NCBI GenBank assembly: GCA_949752735.1
Contig: OX457036.1
Span: forward strand, 89,905,687-89,969,686
Length of the DNA: 64,000 bases
Origin: Lumbricus terrestris
Taxonomy: Eukaryota; Annelida; Clitellata; Crassiclitellata; Lumbricidae
Reading direction: 5' to 3'
Positions 35,975 to 48,614 of the stretch are shown here, one piece after another (position 1 is the stretch's first letter; each line of letters opens with the position of its first letter). Position numbers and translations under genes: made by a program. The notes under the pieces are model-generated. The model did not search any database, was not told the origin of the DNA, and was given only the letters and a program-made list of their open reading frames with translations.

Positions 35975-36642
35975 AGACAGTAAGTAAAAAAAGTTGATTC
36001 TATAAACCTGTTCGTTTCGGTAGCTTTCAGTTTTGGACACCTTTTCAGCGATCATGAAATGACCGGTCATTAATATTGTAATTGTATATAGGCTGAAATC
36101 ATGCATGCAACTATTGTATAGTTGCCCATAGCAACTAACTGCAATGGCGAGACGAACTGTTGAATAGGAAATGAGTTGCCAGACAGTTCCATTTTTATAA
36201 GTTGCTCATAATTATGCGTTTAGAATTTTCTCGGAAATTCTCAGAATCTCATTGGTCAATCGTAAGAAGTGACATTGATTCGTGTTCATCCCGCTTCGCT
36301 ACCACCTCTCACCGAATTCCAATGGTATAGTCATTGGTCAGTTTTAAGGATGCAATTTAGTGTTCAACGCTACTCAAAAGTCAGGATTTAGACTATCGCC
36401 CATACTTTTAAAAGACTACCCTGAAATACGGGTGGAAGTATGCCTAATCGCTTTACACTTAAATCACCTGTATTAAAAAGAACCAGTCTTTCTTTATGGA
36501 ATTGTAATACAAAACATCGATAAAGACAAACATCCATGCAATAGTCATTATTTACCTATAGTCGGAGTTATTAATTAAATATGTTTATTATGATTGTATT
36601 TTCTTGTCTGTGTCGACAGATTCAACTCTTCACATTATTGTT
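35975..36642 (-). repeat. 640-bp dispersed repeat, copy 2 (inverted)
   Basis: Reverse complement of 17667-18308 over essentially its whole length with scattered substitutions and small indels. It lies upstream of the gene while copy 1 lies downstream. Confidence 0.9.
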
Positions 36643-36774
36643 CTGCAGCTTTATTCCCTTTTTTGCTTTATTTCCTTTTTATTTACTGTAATGTTGGGTT
36701 GGTGCCAGGAACGGCATCGGGCCAGGCCATAAAATCCCCCAAACTCTCATCATAAATTTCTGGCTACGCCACTG
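36643..36774. mobile_element. Right-end fragment of a hAT-like element
   Basis: Ends TGGCTACGCCACTG, like element b, and has a C-rich subterminal stretch. No left end was found; a truncated copy sitting in the 640-bp repeat family. Confidence 0.5.
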
Positions 36775-36775
36775 A

Positions 36776-36905
36776 TAGAAAGTGACATTGTTTCGTGTTC
36801 AACCGATCCTCGCTCCGACCTCTCAGCGAATTCCAATGGTCTAGTCATAAGTCTGTGTTAAGGATGCAATTTAGTGTTCAACGCTACTCAAGAGTCAGCA
36901 TTATT
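36776..36905 (-). repeat. 640-bp repeat, third partial copy
   Basis: Matches part of 36270-36400 (TCGTGTTCA, CGAATTCCAATGGT, GCAATTTAGTGTTCAACGC) in the same orientation. Confidence 0.85.
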
Positions 36906-36959
36906 TTATCGTCGGTATCAATCTACTTCTAAGATGTTTTACACGCATTTTGCCAACTA

Positions 36960-37760
36960 CTGTCAGAGTAAATGCGAACAGCTCAAAAGCAGATTCAGTT
37001 TTAACTGTTTTTAAAAGATATTAAGTTTTGGTTTCCTGGATGGGTGCTGGCAGACTGTTCCATGCGCGTGGGCCAGCGACCCGAAAGGCAAGATCATCCG
37101 TTTTAGTTTTTGACGCATTCTATAGGTATTATATTGTTTTTGATAAACTGCTTTTTGTACCTGATAGCGGTATGTCTTCAGTTTTTGTTACCATTAAACG
37201 AATATAATAATAATAGGAACGGATTCGTCGGCGGTCTTGGACGATCGCAGCCGGCATCTAGCCTGCTATGGTAGTCTGCCAACGATCTTATGCTGTCCGC
37301 GAGGTTCAACGATGGCAAGGCCGTAGCCTTGCCAGCTACAGGGTGTTTTGGGTGTTTGAACACCCCCTCCCCGAAATAAAATTATGCGAAAATGAAATAA
37401 TGTATTTACTAGCACATTATGTAAGAACTACAGTGTGTAATGTAATTCCGAGCAGAAAATAGTCGAAAATCGCGGACTTATTACGAGGCAAGTAAGATAT
37501 GAATAAAGGGCCAGAAAATTTCGTCCAGAAAAGAAAAGTCGGTCGGAGCATGTAGGCCAACTCACCTCATAGTTAAAGGTCGGGAAACACCCCACCCACC
37601 TCCCCAAAATAAAGTCCTGCTACGGCCTTGGAGGTAGGCCTACTTGCATATCAGGATGCAAAGTCTGAACTTGATGCGCTCGCCTATTCGGATTTTAATT
37701 GTATTATGTTAGACGAGTTTGGGCGTGGATGCAACTTCAAACTCAAACACTTAGGCCCTA
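36960..37760 (-). pseudogene. LINE 3' fragment, copy 1
   Basis: The minus strand encodes a degenerate R-A-W-N-S-L-P-A-P-I-Q post-RT tail near 37030-37090. It is interrupted by a MITE-like insert at 37316-37630. Confidence 0.72.
37316..37630. mobile_element. MITE-like insert with CAAGGCCGTAGC ends
   Basis: The ends CAAGGCCGTAGC and GCTACGGCCTTG are perfect 12-bp inverted repeats, with C-rich ACACCCC phrases inside both. No good TSD is visible (AACGATGG against GAGGTAGG). The related LINE copy at 38220-38300 lacks the insert. Confidence 0.7.
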
Positions 37761-37839
37761 ATATCGAACCTGCAGACTGACCAATATGTGCACTTCTCTC
37801 TGAGGCGTGGTTAGCCATCAAAAATTGTATTGTATTGCA

Positions 37840-38330
37840 CTTAGGACCATTTCTCTAGCATCGTTAATTCGTTATCAGTAGCAAACGATAGTCCAAGGAG
37901 GCTCTAAATACATTGCAAATGTCAGCGTAGCAGCAGCAATTCTAACTGTTTTTCTAATACATCAAGGGTTTTTGGTTCTTGAATGGGTGCTGGGAGGCTG
38001 TTCCAGGCGCGTGGGTCAACGAACCGAAAGGTCAGATCAACCGCTTTAGATTTTGTCGCAGGAATCGCTATAAGCTATAAGCATATACTATTATAAGTTA
38101 CTATCGGACTTCGACACAATGTGCAGCCGCGACATGTAATGTGTAGCCTATACATGTTTGTTCGGATCACGTGCTAATCTATAGGCAAAGACCTTATCTT
38201 TGCTATAGGTCTGATGCTGTGCGCGAGATATCATGGTGCACAATATTATTATTGTCGAGGTGTTTATACGTCAGAATGCAAAGTTTAAAAAGTGGTCACA
38301 CCGTCACACATAGACTACATACGGGCTTGG
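37840..38330 (-). pseudogene. LINE 3' fragment, copy 2
   Basis: The minus strand encodes K-L-C-I-L-T-Y-K-H-L (near 38290) and D-P-R-A-W-N-S-L-P-A-P-I-Q-E (near 37990-38030), post-RT motifs of CR1/L2-like LINEs. Stops are present. Same family as the previous entry. Confidence 0.78.
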
Positions 38331-38839
38331 CTCGATTGTTTCGTTCGTTCGCCGCAGCTATGAGCTTATACTAACTTAGGTATATACAAATAAACATACA
38401 TAGACAAAACTATGCATACAAACATGCCATCCATAGATTCCATACCACTGTTCTCACGCATGTAGCCTAGATTATAATTGTAGGCTATACACAAATGCTT
38501 GCATACAATAAAATTATCTGTAAACGGCTCTGCATGTACAATGTAGCTAATGAAAAGCGACATCCAATCACATACCCGGATACCGCAGACAACACGCCAA
38601 AAATATCTCAAACGTTGGCCAACAAAGAAATCCTGAGAAGAGACGAATCGAAGGAGCAATGGAGTCTAAGGCATGTTCGATGCTATTAAATACTGATCAA
38701 AATCTGCATGAATTCGTTAGAATGACGGTGAAAACGAACTAACGACCCGTGCAATTGACTCGACTCCCTCCCTTCGCAAATTATGCAACTGCTCCAAAGG
38801 TCGAATCTACGCTGCTACAGCTCTCGGTTTAATATTTTG

Positions 38840-39569
38840 CTGTGCAACGACACTGTTTGATATCAATGTTGACTAGGGTCGTCCTCCTCCTTTATCCAAG
38901 CTTGGGACTGGCACTGCCTAAGTATAAAACTTTGTAATGAGCGCCTTCTCCGCCCCAAATATCTCGACCCATTCGCTCATCCTTCACTCGACTCTGAGAA
39001 ATTTTGAAGATTTATTTAACTGACAGAAACTGTTTTTCTTACGTTTATCCAATGAACTTCTGTGTGATACGTTGAACTGCTCCATTCCCTACCCTGCCAC
39101 ATAACAACGCAGATAAGAGTATCCTGCCACGCTTAGGCCTACCAATCCTATATTACGTCAATCTTATAAAATTATGTTACACGGCTTCGATAAACGTCTG
39201 TAGTAGCCTGCACATTAATCAAATTTACAGTCATCAGTCAGGCATACAGACACACAAGCAGACAGGAAGAGGGACAGGCAAAGGGTATAGACAGTCAGAC
39301 ACACATACTAACGATAACATACGTTCAAAATGATTACTGGCTTCTTATTTGCACACGTCTGTTCGTTCACGGTGAGCGTTTATTTTTAGTTCATTGGGAA
39401 CTGCCAGATGTTCTGATAAAAATCGATAAGAAATCCGTAGGCCTACTCTTCAGCCAACACACGTCAGTTAGAATACTATGTACTAAGGTAAACGACACAT
39501 ACATGTACTCTGTGCGTGTTCTAGTTCCGCTCCTCTGAGATCCAAAGTTTCAGGGCGACAAACAAGCGA
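38840..39569. other. Unassigned spacer
   Basis: No gene or element recognised. GACAGACACAC-type low complexity is seen near 39240-39300. Confidence 0.45.
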
Positions 39570-39571
39570 CC

Positions 39572-41050
39572 GGTGTGGTATGAAATCTTGTCCGGCATGA
39601 AATTGTGTCGGACTCGACGACTCCGCCTACTTTCGTTGTCGAAACAGTATTTCCTAATATTATTATTACATAAATTATCCTCGTAAAATTATATCACTAA
39701 CATAATATCAATAACATTATATATGGGACGAGGAAGCAAGGCTGTGAACAGTTGAATTATTATTTTAATTGACGAGGCTTGTTGCGACCACGATGACGTT
39801 AGCTCTATATTTAGACAGAAATTCCCATCGCGGAACGTAGCAAACTGGCGATGAGTCGAAGTCTGTGTAAGTGAGTAAGATCACTTTCAGAGCATAGAAA
39901 TGAGTTCTAAAAGCCACAAAATTTAGAATTTTCATTTATCGCATTTCAGTTTTCTTATCTGCTTGGGTTATCCAGACGACGTAAAAGGATTCATGGCCTT
40001 CGAAAATGCCATAACAGAGTTCACTGCCTCATTCTTTTCGTCAGACCAATATGCGACGCGTGCAACCAATTCTAAAACCGATGCAATGACCAATAATTTG
40101 GAAACTATCACTGCACGCATCCACTTGCATGCAAGTCTTTACAAGATCGATCGTCTTTCAGATTTCCAAAGCACAGGTGAGATTAACAGGCCTCTAGAAA
40201 AACTCTAAAACTCTGCGCAAAAGCCGGTAACCGCATCCTCATCTCGATGGCTAGCACTATAATTTTGTTCTGCTAGTTTCTTCATCTTTTTAATAATATG
40301 TTCCTTGATTATGCTATAGGGTAGGCTACTCCATGCTCTTGCCCAACATCGGACTTGGCTGTGGTTGGTCCTTCAATATGGAATGATTGATCGAGCTTCT
40401 TTCCGCACTAAGGGCCAAACTAACGACTCGTTTTTCTGGTCAAATTGTTATTCTTTAAAGGCATTAGGCCTGTTTTCTTTTCCTTGGGATCCGCGTTTTT
40501 CGTGCTGAGAACGACTTTGAGAGCCATTCTTCTAGAAGCGCTATAGACACTATAGGCTAGCCTAATTCTATGGACTCGGTACGATGCCACTGTTGCTGAA
40601 TGTACAATGGTCCTATAGTCCTACTGCGTACAGCAGATCTCGAGATAGGCCCTGTTAGCCAATGTGGCTGAAGTGTTAGCCAACTCATTGTCTATCTTCA
40701 GACACAATCACTTTCAAATAGCGGTTAAAATAGGAGCTATTTCTTCCAATTTTAGGAAAAGTTAATTTTACTTAAAACTCATAATTTTCGACACAGGATT
40801 TCGACACGAAGGCCTTAGTTTGAATTATACTATAGTTAGGCCTAGCTAGGCTATTCTTCGTATCATTGGTCTTGGAAGGCTGAATAATTATCTTGTCTAT
40901 TTTGTGTCCTTCCAGGCAAGATCTCATGGTGCTATTAATACTGTAGCTTGACAGTTGCTATCTGATGTCATCGGTCACGTGAACCAATAACAAGACTGTA
41001 CGTACACTAAGCCTATATCATGCCGGACAAGATTTCATGCCACAACGGCG
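39572..41050. mobile_element. Inverted-repeat-bounded element (about 1.5 kb)
   Basis: The left end has CCGGTGTGGTATGAAATC then TTGTCCGGCATGA. The right end (41019-41050) carries TCATGCCGGACAAGATTTCA then TGCCACAACGG, the inverse with few mismatches, about 30 bp. No certain TSD or transposase. A plus-strand frame at 39963-40208 has no recognised motif. Confidence 0.65.
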
Positions 41051-41052
41051 GA

Positions 41053-41276
41053 CGATCGCCGATGTCGTAGCGCCGAGCAGGGAAGGTGTTTGAGGCAGGA
41101 ATGCGTCACTAATCTTTTTGGATTTACGCGTATCAATGGCAACATTTTTTAGTTGTCTTCTTGCAAAAAATTGCTCTACTCTTTCAGTGCTGATGAGAGT
41201 AGTCTAAGACTTCAATAAATATACTTAAAATAATAATATTTCTTTTAGTTTCCACGCTGTAATGTTAGCATTTTAA
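41053..41276. mobile_element. Remnant related to hAT-like element e, left part
   Basis: Shares CGATCGC...GTAGCGCCGAG and CTCTACTCTTTCAGTG phrases with 28630-28800, then GACTTCAATAAATA and GTTAGCATTTTAA. It stops exactly at the terminal repeat at 41277. Confidence 0.7.
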
Positions 41277-41714
41277 CCCAGCCAGCACACCCGCATCGGG
41301 CCAATGCTTGCCCAATGTCATAAAAACCACTAACGTTGGCCCCATGTCGTCCCTATGTCGAATCCAATATTGGTGTAAGGTGGGATGTACGACGTATATT
41401 CGACATGTCCTTGTTCATGGTCATAGAATACGTTTATTAAACAAACTACGTTTCCCCCTAAGTCAGTGTGACAGGAACAGAGAAATGTGAATGTGTTAAC
41501 ATAAATAAATTAAAGCATTCCATCAATTTTTTAAAGTTTAGAGCACCCATCGGGCCTATGCTGGGCCAACGTCAGAAATATACCATAGTCACCGGTGTGT
41601 TTTTAAAACTTAATTCAGCTGTCTTTATGTCAGAAGTTGTCAGAGGCGTGGCATCCACATATTTAGACATTTAGATATAGCGGTATTAAGAATATTAGTC
41701 AGGTTCTATTTCAG

Positions 41715-43965
41715 ACGTTGGCCCAACATTTCTTCGATGTACATGACGCCAACATTGCAGTCGACAATGGAACAACATGGGGCCAACGTCAGTGGTATTT
41801 CGACATTCAACCAACGTTGGCCCAATATGGGATTTCTGGATGAGGTGCGGCGTTGGCCCAACATTGCTCCGACGCACATAGAACGCAGAGGAAATGTAGG
41901 AAATCCATCATATCTAGATGTTAACACAAGCGAAATTCTTTGTCCCTGTCATCCATAGATATGCAGACACTGGAATTAAGTTAAACTACACACTCTATCA
42001 CTGTTAAAGAGATCTGACGTTGGCTCAACATTTCTTCGATGTACATGACGCCAACATTGCAGTCGACAATGGAACAACATAGGGCCAACGTCAGTGGTAT
42101 TTCGACATTCAACCAACGTTGGCCCAATATGGGATTTCTGGATGAGGTGCGGCGTTGGCCCAACATTGCTCCGACGCACATAGAACGCAGAGGAAATGTA
42201 GGAAATCCATCATATCTAGATGTTAACACAAGCGAAATTCTTTGTCCCTGTCATCCATAGATATGCAGACACTGGAATTAAGTTAAACTACACACTCTAT
42301 CACTGTTAAAGAGATCTGACGTTGGCTCAACATTTCTTCGATGTACATGACGCCAACATTGCAGTCGACAATGGAACAACATAGGGCCAACGTCAGTGGT
42401 ATTTCGACATTCAACCAACGTTGGCCCAATATGGGATTTCTGGATGAGGTGCGGCGTTGGCCCAACATTGCTCCGACGCACATAGAACGCAGAGGAAATG
42501 TAGGAAATCCATCATATCTAGATGTTAACACAAGCGAAATTCTTTGTCCCTGTCATCCATAGATATGCAGACACTGGAATTAAGTTAAACTACACACTCT
42601 ATCACTGTTAAAGAGATCTGACGTTGGCTCAACATTTCTTCGATGTACATGACGCCAACATTGCAGTCGACAATGGAGCAACATAGGGCCAACGTCAGTG
42701 GTATTTCGACATTCAACCAACGTTGGCCCAATATGGGATTTCTGGATGAGGTGCGGCGTTGGCCCAACATTGCTCCGACGCACATAGAACGCAGAGGAAA
42801 TGTAGGAAATCCTTCATATCTAGATTTTAACACAAGCGAAATTCTTTGTCCCTGTCATCCATAGATATGCAGACACTGGAATTAAGTTAAACTACACACT
42901 CTATCACTGTTAAAGAGATCTGACGTTGGCTCAACATTTCTTCGATGTACATGACGCCAACATTGCAGTCGACAATGGAACAACATAGGGCCAACGTCAG
43001 TGGTATTTCGACATTCAACCAACGTTGGCCCAATATGGGATTTCTGGATGAGGTGCGGCGTTGGCCCAACATTGCTCCGACGCACATAGAACGCAGAGGA
43101 AATGTAGGAAATCCATCATATCTAGATTTTAACACAAGCGAAATTCTTTGTCCCTGTCATCCATAGATATGCAGACACTGGAATTAAGTTAAACTACACA
43201 CTCTATCACTGTTAAAGAGATCTGACGTTGGCCCAACATTTCTTCGATGTACATGACGCCAACATTGCTGTCGACAATGGAACAACATAGGGCCAACGTC
43301 AGTGGTATTTCGACATTCAACCAACGTTGGCCCAATATGGGATTTCTGGATGAGGTGCGGCGTTGGCCCAACATTGCTCCGACGCACATAGAACGCAGAG
43401 GAAATGTAGGAAATCCATCATATCTAGATGTTAACACAAGCGAAATTCTTTGTCCCTGTCATCCATAGATATGCAGACACTGGAATTAAGTTAAACTACA
43501 CACTCTATCACTGTTAAAGAGATCTGACGTTGGCTCAACATTTCTTCGATGTACATGACGCCAACATTGCAGTCGACAATGGAACAACATAGGGCCAACG
43601 TCAGTGGTATTTCGACATTCAACCAACGTTGGCCCAATATGGGATTTCTGGATGAGGTGCGGCGTTGGCCCAACATTGCTCCGACGCACATATAACGCAG
43701 AGGAAATGTAGGAAATCCATCATATCTAGATGTTAACACAAGCGAAATTCTTTGTCCCTGTCATCCATAGATATGCAGACACTGGAATTAAGTTAAACTA
43801 CACACTCTATCACTGTTAAAGAGATCTGACGTTGGCCCAACATTTCTTCGATGTACATGACGCCAACATTGCTGTCGACAATGGAACAACATAGGGCCAA
43901 CGTCAGTGGTATTTCGACATTCAACCAACGTTAGCCCAATGTCGAATTTATGAATGAGTAATCAC
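41715..43965. repeat. Satellite with a 302-bp unit, about 7.5 copies
   Basis: Units start with GACGTTGGC(C/T)CAACATTTC at about 41715, 42017, 42319, 42621, 42923, 43225, 43527 and 43829. Units differ by only a few substitutions (for example GGAACAAC/GGAGCAAC near 42675). Each unit holds three or four ACGTTGGCCCAA-type palindromic cores. Short open frames repeat every 302 bp and are not genes. Confidence 0.96.
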
Positions 43966-44261
43966 GTTGGCTCAACATGGGTCCGATGTATGCAACATAT
44001 TGGATAGTCTATTATTTCTAAATGTTCGTAATCGTAGGAATCTGTGTTCCTGGCACCTATGGATATGCATAAAGCGGGATGAAGCTAAAATAGAGCTCAG
44101 CTCAGTGTCTATGACAAAAGATATAACATGCTTGACCAGCGTCGATCGCTCCACTGAGCTTTCTAAGCTTGAAAAATATCAGAAATTCTATGATTTATAG
44201 GCTAAATGCTAACAGCCCATCAAGATTTTTTGGGCCACGCTGATAGAAGGAAAAACAAGTT

Positions 44262-45115
44262 AATATGCACTAACCGGGATACCCGGCGTTGCCCGGGAAA
44301 TTTAAGATTCGACCCGCTCCCGGCCACAATCCCACCCCACTACACCACACACAACAACAACACCCCATCACACTCCGTCATCCACCGGTACGCTCGTGAA
44401 ATTTCCCCTCCCACCACCACACCCCACAACACCCAGCCACATTCCGACCTCCACCGGTAGGCCATCCGTGAAGTTTTGGGTTTTCGGGAAAATTTCCCCT
44501 CCAACCCTCCACCCCACGCCCCACCCTTTCACGGCGCCCACAACACTCTGACTTCCACCGGTACGCCACCCGTGAAATTTGGGTTTTCAGGAAATTTCCC
44601 CTCCCACCCCTACCCCCATTTCACCCCACTCTCCACCACACTCCGACGTACACTGGTAGGCCACCCGCGAAATTAGAGTTATCGAGAAATTATTTCCCCA
44701 CCCCCACCCCTCCCCACACTCCTTCTTCCTCCTGCCCTCACCTGGCCCTTGCGGGCCGAGGTGTGTGTTGGATGGAGGCGAGATGACCTGTGTAATAATC
44801 TGTCTAGCTGTAACGTTTCAGGTGAATAAGTGTGAAAATATGCATGGCAACGGGTGAAAAATTAATAAAAATGAGGGGTTTTGCCCTCTGGCCCCATGGT
44901 GGCAGAGATTCGCGGGCCTCCACTGTGTTCCCATGCCGAGACGGACACAGTAGTGAAGGTTTGGAGTGAAAAGATGCTAAACTGTCGAAATGCATTCCGG
45001 ACAAACAGATCCTTCTTCCTCCTGCCCTCACCTGGCCCTTGCGGGCCGAGGTGTGTGTTGGATGGAGGCGAGATGACACACAGCTAGATTCGTCTCTTTA
45101 TTTATATAGATAGTC
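44262..45115 (-). repeat. CCCGGG-box repeat with C-rich tandem paragraphs
   Basis: Inverse arrangement of the 26248-26858 repeat: starts ACCGGGATACCCGGCGTTGC and ends TATTTATATAGATAG. Inside, a paragraph of about 100 bp (CCGTGAAATTT...TTTTC then a CCACCCC-rich run) recurs four times. A 66-bp stretch starting CCTTCTTCCTCCTGCCCTCA is exactly repeated at 44720 and 45010. Confidence 0.75.
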
Positions 45116-45313
45116 CTTGACATTCTACAAGGGCACGTCGAATATACGTGGCTTTTGTGGGCGCTGAGAAATTCTCGAAGATTTACATTTACATTTACAT
45201 ACATCAGACGTGTAGCCATTGTTGCACTTAACGTAGGGACAACGTTGGGTCAACGTTAGTGGCTTTTGTGACATTGGGAAAGCGTTGGCTCGATGCCAGT
45301 GGGCTGGTGATAG

Positions 45314-46654
45314 TCCTGAGAAGTTAATTTTTCAGCAACCTCTGACAGTGTCAGTCCGAAGCCTAGAGAAGTGAGGAGGGACACTTAATCGCCTTTGACT
45401 TGACACAGTGTCGTTAAACAGCAACAAGCAAAGCCCTGCACCTCTGCACGTGCATTCGTTGAATTTGTGCTTGAATATCGTATAATAGGTCAATAGAAAG
45501 ACTTTTAACATGCGTCTGTTGAAGACACTTAAGACTATTCTGTTCATTGTTAGATCTCGTTCATGCACCAGCTAGAGAAATTAAAGATTGTGGTAGATTG
45601 TTATATAATGGAGGTATTAGGCCTAATAGCAGTGGTCTTAACCTTACCACATTGTAGCCTAATAATTGTGATATAAACCCATCTGCATTTGAACGCAGAA
45701 TTATTCATCTCGTGTAGGCCCTTTGCTAGTCTTGCATAACCAATAACTGCACTTAATTTTCTTCTTGTAGGTTACCTTCAACCTTTTTGATTGATAAATT
45801 ATGACGCCGGTAATAGATAGCATCATGACCATGATGTAAGGCAGAACGCTGTAGTAGGTTTACACTAGCACAATAATTGACAGTATTAGTAGTAGTAGTT
45901 GAAGTTTAATTAACGTCACTGTGTGGTAACAAAGACCATTAGCGACGCCCTCCTCCTTTATCCAGACCTGGAACTGACACTGGCAGAGTGCAATCAATGG
46001 CTGAGTTAAAATAATTACACTAATTAATTGTCATGCAGGTTGGGTTTGATTTTTCAGGTGCTATGCTCATAAGGCTTACATAAAGGCGTTCATAGGCTTT
46101 TGTTTTTCGTTCCGTGTTTAACATTTTATTTATGTTGTACTTATAAAGTGATTAATATTCACATTAAGCACCAAAATAAAAATTGTAAGCTGGCTGTCAA
46201 GTCGCGCCACTTATAAGATCGTTGCCCTCTGGCGGACAGGAATGCGTCTCGTGCGCCCAATTTATATAACAAAATATTGTTATATATGTATGCAGTTGAA
46301 GATTTACGCCATAACGTTCATTAAGAAAATCTACTAATAATTAGATTATCGGAGCGGAACGCTGCCTGTATGTTAAGAGTAAAGTATCGTAGTTGATACT
46401 ATAAGCTTATGTAAAAATTGAAGCGGGGCGACATCTGTGGTTACTAGCTATGAGTATAGTTATTTGCGTGACTTTACGATCTGTCCTATGAAAGCCTAAC
46501 GTAAAATTCCAGGTAGCGTGTAGCTTTGTCATGCTCGGTCTTTTGATCCGGAGAAGTCACAATGAATCGTTGAATTTGCCTAATTTTGGTGTAATCTGTA
46601 AGCATAATGTCGTCCAACCCAAAGGTTTAATCATGGAAAATCTTTGGTTTTACT
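45314..46654. other. Unassigned spacer
   Basis: No element ends, tandem repeats or coding signature were recognised. Confidence 0.5.
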
Positions 46655-47895
46655 GTAATTCCGATATTCGGAAGCGGTAATCTGTCGTCTTGGGCCTTTT
46701 GGCGGAATAAATTATTCGCCGTTGTGTGGGTTTCAGCGTGGCTGGCATAGCTGCAAGTTGGATTGACGAAAAGAATTCATTGCTAAATTCTAAGTACTAT
46801 TGATGAAAATAATTTTTACTTCAATAGAAGTGGGATTTATGAAAACATTATTGCTGAAATTGGAGCTGGGTAAACTATCGTTTTAGCGGAATAAATTATC
46901 CTATATTTTTTACTGGCAAACAGCATAAGTATTTTTCAGAAATCCGGCTTCTACTATTATATGAATCATTCTCATAAATCAGGTTTCCATTTAGGCAAGA
47001 TTTGATTTAATCATTCCTGGTTCTATTTCAATAGTAACTGTTTTTATCAATCAAAATTCCATTTAAATAACAATTTTCAATCAATTCACCTCCAATCTCA
47101 TAATTAATTATTAAATAAATACCACTTTGGTAAACGTGTATTTTAGGGTCGTAAATATTATTAGCTCGTTGCGCATAATTTTTGTTTTCAATCAATCCAA
47201 CTTCACATCGGTCTAGCTTCTATTTAGGCAAAACTCGTTTCTTCAATCCCAATTCTATTTAGGCAGATTTTCCATCATCAAAACTTCCATTTAGTTAAAA
47301 AAATTACTGATAGTCAATCCAGCTTAGATTTCAGTGTAATTGTTTTAAAATTCCCACTTCTATTTAAGTAAAATTTATTTTAATAAATCCGACTTATATT
47401 TGTTGAGGAATCGTTTCGTCAATCCACCGTCGCTGAAACCCATGCAATGGCAAATAATTTACAACAAATAAAATACACGTTTACAACCACTTCGATTTAA
47501 GTATAAATTATTTTCATCAATCCAACTTCTATTTAGCATGAATTCTTTTTGTCAATGCAACTTGTATGCCATCAACACTAAACCCCATCAAATGGCAAAT
47601 AATTTATTCCCCTAAAATGATAGATTTACCTTGGAACTGGATTGAAGAAAAAACAGTTTTCATTTAAATAGAAGTTGGATTGATAAAAACGGTTATTGGT
47701 GAACTATAAAGTGGATTGATTAAATGAATAGCTTAAGTAGAAGAGTGATTGATAAGAATGATTCATGCCAAAGTAGAAGCTGGATTGTTGAAAATTAATT
47801 ATGCTGTGGCAGTCAAAAATTTTGAATAATTTAGTCCGCTAAAATGATAGATTACCCGACACCCCGAAACCGGATAACCCAAGACAAATTGAAGT
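46655..47895. mobile_element. Fold-back element made of GGATTGATGAAA motifs
   Basis: The left half carries AGAAG-GGATTGATGAAAA-like units and the middle carries their reverse complements (TCATCAATCCAACTTC). GGTTTCAGC near 46730 pairs with GCTGAAACCC near 47433, and GGTAATCTGTCGTC near 46677 pairs with GATAGATTACCCGACA near 47850. The AT-rich interior is non-coding. Confidence 0.65.
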
Positions 47896-48614
47896 GAAAA
47901 AATCCCTTAAAGCAGTTTGTGGCTCTGCGTTCTACTCTTCAGTAGTGAGGAATGATCAATATGTTCACTGATGATTGGCAATAACGGTGCTTTTGCATAC
48001 CGTATTAAGTTTTTGGTGTGGTACTGTCAATTAAAATTTTCAACATCATAGACTATTTCATGCCAGGAGTAATGCTTAGCAGATCATTTTTGTGGTGAGC
48101 CATTCTACAGTTGAGGACAAGGGTTATTTATTAGTCAACTATTTTGCATTCTCTAAATTCTGTTAATAAATTAGTTACAATTCTTTGACAAGATAAATTT
48201 AAGGCATTGAGATACTAAGCAGCAGTTTCGCAGTTAATGGGAGGAATCAAACAATAGGACATCAATGTCTCGTCAGCGTAGAAGCAATGTTCTGATTGTA
48301 GACTTGATTGTATTTCTAACCTTTTCTCAGTGCCATGCCATGATGAAGAAAGCAATGTGTGCTTAGACATGTATTTGTTTCCATGTAAAATCACCAAGGG
48401 CCTGTAACTGACCTATCTCAGATGTGGCTGTAATTTTGCTATTTTGTAGTTTGATATGATATTTACAAGTGCATCATATTGAAATTTTTAGAATCCTATC
48501 ACCATGTATCTGCACTCTGTGCCTGACGGATATAGAGGGGATGTGAAGCACATGCAGTATGTTTTAATGTGGTGACTTGTTCAGAGGCCAGTATCTCAGG
48601 AACTGGTGCACATA
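47896..48614. other. Unassigned spacer
   Basis: Nothing recognised. Confidence 0.5.

Larger units (their letters stand above)
27520..38830 (-). repeat. Segmental duplication, copy B
   Basis: Counterpart of 8160-11830, in the same orientation. Similarity is in blocks: 27520-27965, 31180-31380, 32480-33340 and 38390-38830. They are separated by insertions: LINE plus hAT-like e, LINE fragment plus hAT-like f, and about 5 kb with hAT-like g, a 640-bp repeat copy and LINE ends. Confidence 0.82.
41279..45313. mobile_element. Left sub-element with its own 90-bp inverted termini
   Basis: The first 90 bases (from CCAGCCAGCACACC) and the reverse complement of 45225-45313 align at roughly three quarters identity, sharing GCATCG-GCCAA, CCCAATGTCA and CCACTAACGTTG in the same order. 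Between them lie the 302-bp satellite and a CCCGGG-box repeat. Confidence 0.72.
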
